This document shows, piece after piece, positions 6,505 through 8,909 of a stretch of DNA of 8,909 nucleotides. A program made the translations under genes and the position numbers. Each line of letters starts with the position of its first letter. Position 1 is the stretch's first letter. Source of the DNA: an uncultured Roseburia sp. (GTDB taxonomy: Bacteria > Bacillota > Clostridia > Lachnospirales > Lachnospiraceae); contig CAMTDY010000116.1 in assembly GCA_947070915.1 (NCBI GenBank), positions 1 to 8,909 on the forward strand, in the 5' to 3' direction. The notes below the pieces were generated by a model that worked only from the letters and a program-made list of their open reading frames with translations, was not told the origin of the DNA and did not search any database.

Positions 6505-6534
6505 AAAAAGGTGGTTATGAAGAACGATAACCAC
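6504..6534 (-). terminator. Hairpin with A-tract after the ABC-F gene; reads as a terminator on the minus strand
   Basis: GTGGTTAT (6511-6518) pairs with ATAACCAC (6527-6534) across an 8-base loop. Six As (6504-6509) come before the stem and no T-run comes after. In the + direction it is only a hairpin, but on the minus strand the stem is followed by six Us. No minus-strand gene is seen to need it. Confidence 0.45.
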
Positions 6535-6641
6535 TATGGCGAAAGAAGAGAGTATTTTATCCGAATGCGCAGAAATTAACACAATACAATATTATGGGCA
6601 TGCTGTCAAGCGAAAATCCTAATTTCTTCTTTCCTTTTTTG

Positions 6642-6647
6642 TATAAT
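6642..6647 (+). promoter_or_regulatory. Candidate -10 box for the cytolysin operon
   Basis: A perfect TATAAT lies in TTGTATAATAG, after a pyrimidine-rich stretch. No recognisable -35 box sits 16-18 bases upstream, so activation by a regulator may be needed. The leader would be about 125 bases and would contain the GC-rich patch and the palindrome at 6710-6724. A weaker alternative -10 is TAATAT (6719-6724). Confidence 0.35.
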
Positions 6648-6709
6648 AGTATGATCGCCAGCGGTGGCCGGCCGGTATAACCACTATTTTCCCCAAATTC
6701 TCACTACAC

Positions 6710-6724
6710 ACAATATTGTAATAT
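6710..6724. promoter_or_regulatory. Overlapping short palindromes upstream of the cytolysin gene (possible operator)
   Basis: ACAATATTGT (6710-6719) is a perfect palindrome. It overlaps ATATT-GT-AATAT (6713-6724), a second one. A related motif, CACAATA followed by CAATATT, occurs at 6580-6593. The paired motifs in the promoter region could bind a regulator; none can be named. Confidence 0.3.
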
Positions 6725-6778
6725 GTCTGTATGGTTCAGGGAGCAGATCTGGATCAAAAAAATTCAGGAGGTAGTAAA

Positions 6779-8224
6779 ATGATGAAACAGCAGATGTGTA
6801 ATGAGGGTCAAAATGCGGAACAGATCAATGAGGAGATTCGTAGCCTGACATACCGTCCAGAGGAAGTGATGGCATTTTCAGGAGAAAACGTGACAAGTTT
6901 TGTGCCAAAGACAGGTAAGAGTGTCGCGGAAAAATTTATTGTAACGACGAAAACCAAACATGACATGAGCGGACAGTATGATATCGCCGTTCCCAATGCC
7001 AGAAAAGACATCACCTATCCAGGATCACTTCTCGTCGCAAACCAAAAGCTGATCGAAGGCGTTCCAGATCCCCTCGTGGTAAAACGGCGCCCGATGAATC
7101 TGACCATCGATCTGCCCGGGCTTACACAGGACAATCATGTAACCGTAGAACACAACGACTACACGGGAGTGACAGAGGGGATCAATGAACTGCTGGATAA
7201 CTGGCTGGAGACCAAAGCTAAAAAATATGCCATCGCGGCAAACATGCAGTATAAAAAGAGTATTTTGTACGATAAAAAATCGATGCAGCTCAAGTTTGGC
7301 TGTGATGTGGAGTATATGGAGAGTAAACTTGGCATTGATTTTAGTTCCATCACAGAACAGGAAACATCGGCCTATCTGATTCAATTTAAGCAGATCTACT
7401 ATACCGTATCGGCGGAACTTCCATCCTCACCGGCAGATGTCTTTGACGACTCTGTCTCCTGGGAGAAGCTGAAAAACAAAGTGGACAATAACAACCCGCC
7501 ATGTTATGTGCAGAATGTCCAATATGGAAGAGAGGTCTATATGCTGCTCCAGTCGGATATGAGTTCTGCTGAATTAGAGGCACATATCAATGCAAACATG
7601 AAATTCACAGATGGCAGTGTTGATGTGAAGGCAGATGCAACGGTTAAAAATGCAAATAAACGGATTAACTGCACAATTATAACCATGGGTGGCAAACCGG
7701 TTATGCTCAACGGCAGCATGGAAAATGAGAAGCTGATCCAGCAGTTAAATGATCTCATCTGTGAAAATGTTGTGCTGTCTGCCGAAAACCCAGCGTTTCC
7801 ATTATGTTACACCGTGGCTTTTCTGAAAGATAACAAGATCGCCAGCATTCAGGGAAAGACGGAATATATCACGAGCAAATCCGTAGAATATACTTCCGGT
7901 GAACTGAATCTGAGACATACTGGAGGATACGTGGCAAAATTTGATGTGTCCTGGGATGAATTTACATATGACGACAAGGGAGAAGAAGTGGTAAAAAGCC
8001 ATACCTGGCAACATAACGGAAGAAATGTCACCGCCCCTTATTCTGACGTTATAACACTGCCTGCAAATGCCAGAAATATTCATGTGAAGGCGCAGGGCGC
8101 CACCGGACTTCTCTGGGAAAAGTGGCGAACATCCATTGATCGCACATTCCCACTGGTGAACAAAAGAACCATCAGTATAAGTGGTACGACATTAAATCAA
8201 AAAGCATCGGTAGACCCAAACTAA
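6779..8224 (+). CDS. Cholesterol-dependent cytolysin, Cys-less undecapeptide, no signal peptide
   Basis: Family members bind cholesterol membranes and assemble large beta-barrel pores. The 481 residues match the length of pneumolysin. Family blocks seen: YPGSLLVANQKLIEG (80-94) then RRPMNLTIDLPGL, the strand YYTVSAELP with FDDSV (207-226), and domain 4 (380-481). Domain 4 carries the undecapeptide GATGLLWEKWR (440-450) and the Thr-Leu cholesterol pair T471-L472. Against the canonical ECTGLAWEWWR, E, C, A and the first W of the WW pair are changed. Lacking Cys, it should not be thiol-activated, and it is closest to intermedilysin's GATGLAWEPWR as I recall it. There is no N-terminal hydrophobic segment, so release would be as for pneumolysin, by lysis or an unknown route. 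ATG 6779 is used because AGGAGGT (6766-6772) is 6 bases upstream. The downstream toxin-like gene begins 28 bases after its stop. Confidence 0.95.
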   Translation: MMKQQMCNEGQNAEQINEEIRSLTYRPEEVMAFSGENVTSFVPKTGKSVAEKFIVTTKTKHDMSGQYDIAVPNARKDITYPGSLLVANQKLIEGVPDPLVVKRRPMNLTIDLPGLTQDNHVTVEHNDYTGVTEGINELLDNWLETKAKKYAIAANMQYKKSILYDKKSMQLKFGCDVEYMESKLGIDFSSITEQETSAYLIQFKQIYYTVSAELPSSPADVFDDSVSWEKLKNKVDNNNPPCYVQNVQYGREVYMLLQSDMSSAELEAHINANMKFTDGSVDVKADATVKNANKRINCTIITMGGKPVMLNGSMENEKLIQQLNDLICENVVLSAENPAFPLCYTVAFLKDNKIASIQGKTEYITSKSVEYTSGELNLRHTGGYVAKFDVSWDEFTYDDKGEEVVKSHTWQHNGRNVTAPYSDVITLPANARNIHVKAQGATGLLWEKWRTSIDRTFPLVNKRTISISGTTLNQKASVDPN

Positions 8225-8252
8225 TATACAAGACATGAAGGAGAGTGAGATT

Positions 8253-8840
8253 ATGATAACCATACATCATGTAACAGAAGAACAGACAGCGGGTATGCCA
8301 GCTCCAGATCAAAGGGCAGCATTTTTGAAAAGATGCACATTGGGAGGCGGAATCGTGCCAGAGGGCTTCCCGGTATACCGGGGAGATACCAGAGCCTGGT
8401 TTGATATTGAGAGGGCTGGTGGTTTTGTTCCATCTTTTGAACTTGCTTCGGGGGAGACAATTCTCGAATATGCGAAAAGACGGGTGGATGAGATCATGAA
8501 GGTATCTGCACCAGATTTCGTCTTTTATTGGAAATATCCGTCACGGTGTATCAAGGAATATCAATCGCTTGTTTTTGGAGCGGAGGGCAGAGCGGCAGGG
8601 GTTGCTGCCGGTTGTGGAAAAGAAGGCGGACAGAAAGGTGGACAGGAATATGCGATCTGCCTGCCTAAGCTGTATTCCCTGATGGTATCCCACTATAAAT
8701 TGGGGGCTGTCGGTGTGTACGGAGATAAGCCGTCCCTAGAGGAAAGCACTGCTATATGGCTACATCTGATCATGGGACCGGATGCGGCAGAAATGGTATC
8801 TCTGACCGTGATACCCATAGACCGGATTCAACCAGTATAG
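8253..8840 (+). CDS. Putative ADP-ribosyltransferase toxin-like protein (cholera/pertussis type)
   Basis: The 195-residue product has no signal peptide and no membrane segment. Residues 42-60, YRGDTRAWFDIERAGGFVP, align without gaps to the NAD-binding Arg region of cholera toxin A (YRADSRPPDEIKQSGGLMP). R43, D45 and R47 are kept, as are the GG and P. Near the end, AAEMVSLTVIP (178-188) aligns with EQEVSALGGIP, so E180 matches catalytic Glu-112 with identical spacing to the IP pair. The expected Ser-Thr-Ser motif is not obvious. The position two before the Glu is Ala rather than Glu or Gln. A Gly-rich insert (about 109-131) is unusual. ATG 8253 is chosen from AAGGAG (8238-8243) 9 bases upstream; ATG 8235 lacks a site. 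The gene is probably co-transcribed with the cytolysin. Without the STS motif, an inactive or diverged relative remains possible. Confidence 0.65.
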   Translation: MITIHHVTEEQTAGMPAPDQRAAFLKRCTLGGGIVPEGFPVYRGDTRAWFDIERAGGFVPSFELASGETILEYAKRRVDEIMKVSAPDFVFYWKYPSRCIKEYQSLVFGAEGRAAGVAAGCGKEGGQKGGQEYAICLPKLYSLMVSHYKLGAVGVYGDKPSLEESTAIWLHLIMGPDAAEMVSLTVIPIDRIQPV

Positions 8841-8909
8841 AATCAAACTTCTGACTTGAGTTTCCGCAAAATGTAATAAACAATGGCACAGAAATAGAAA
8901 CGAAATAGA

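Noticed and set aside
7916..8095. CD59-binding motif Y-x-Y-x14-R-S as in intermedilysin
   Set aside because: The aligned stretch has FTY followed by 17 residues before RN, so spacing and residues do not fit. CD59 use is not supported by this motif.
8841..8909. Terminator or further gene after the second toxin gene
   Set aside because: Only a weak AAACT/AGTTT pairing is visible and no frame with a ribosome site starts here; the operon may continue beyond the window.
1..8909. CRISPR array, tRNA, rRNA, insertion sequence or integrase
   Set aside because: No spaced repeats, cloverleaf, rRNA-like segment or transposase/recombinase frame was found on either strand.

Overview
The window looks like chromosomal DNA of a low-to-mid GC Firmicute, most likely a gut Clostridia member of the Lachnospiraceae type. 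Evidence: strong AGGAGG-type ribosome sites, a TTG start, clostridial-type promoters, a phosphoketolase, and an ABC-F protein of the Firmicute antibiotic-resistance type. The assignment rests on gene style only, not on a search. All supported genes lie on the + strand.

Layout. (1) 1-102: the last 33 codons of an RNase E/G family gene. (2) 103-2712: a phosphoketolase gene behind a good promoter, with an 18-bp Rex-like operator just upstream and a long hairpin after the stop. (3) 2713-3811: a NYN-domain nuclease with two C-terminal OST-HTH/LOTUS-like segments, starting at TTG. (4) 3903-4661: an AT-rich small single-pass membrane protein and an SRPBCC-fold protein. (5) 4662-6504: an ABC-F ribosome-protection protein behind a 310-bp leader. 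The leader has a consensus TTGACA-17-TATAAT promoter, very short reading frames and an intrinsic terminator 25 bases before the start codon, which is the usual layout of drug-inducible attenuation. (6) 6505-6778: an intergenic region with a hairpin, a GC-rich patch and a short palindrome. (7) 6779-8840: two closely spaced genes.

The most interesting part is the last pair. The first gene encodes a complete cholesterol-dependent cytolysin (CDC). It has no signal peptide, and its undecapeptide GATGLLWEKWR lacks Cys and resembles that of intermedilysin. The second gene starts 28 bases downstream. It encodes a 195-residue protein whose N-terminal half matches the NAD-binding Arg region of cholera/pertussis-type ADP-ribosyltransferases without gaps, and whose C-terminus carries the matching catalytic Glu region. 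A pore former next to a putative ADP-ribosyltransferase recalls the streptolysin O-NADase pair, in which the cytolysin helps move an NAD-consuming enzyme into host cells. I infer a two-component toxin operon. The enzyme call is from motifs only, and the central Ser-Thr-Ser motif of the family could not be located.
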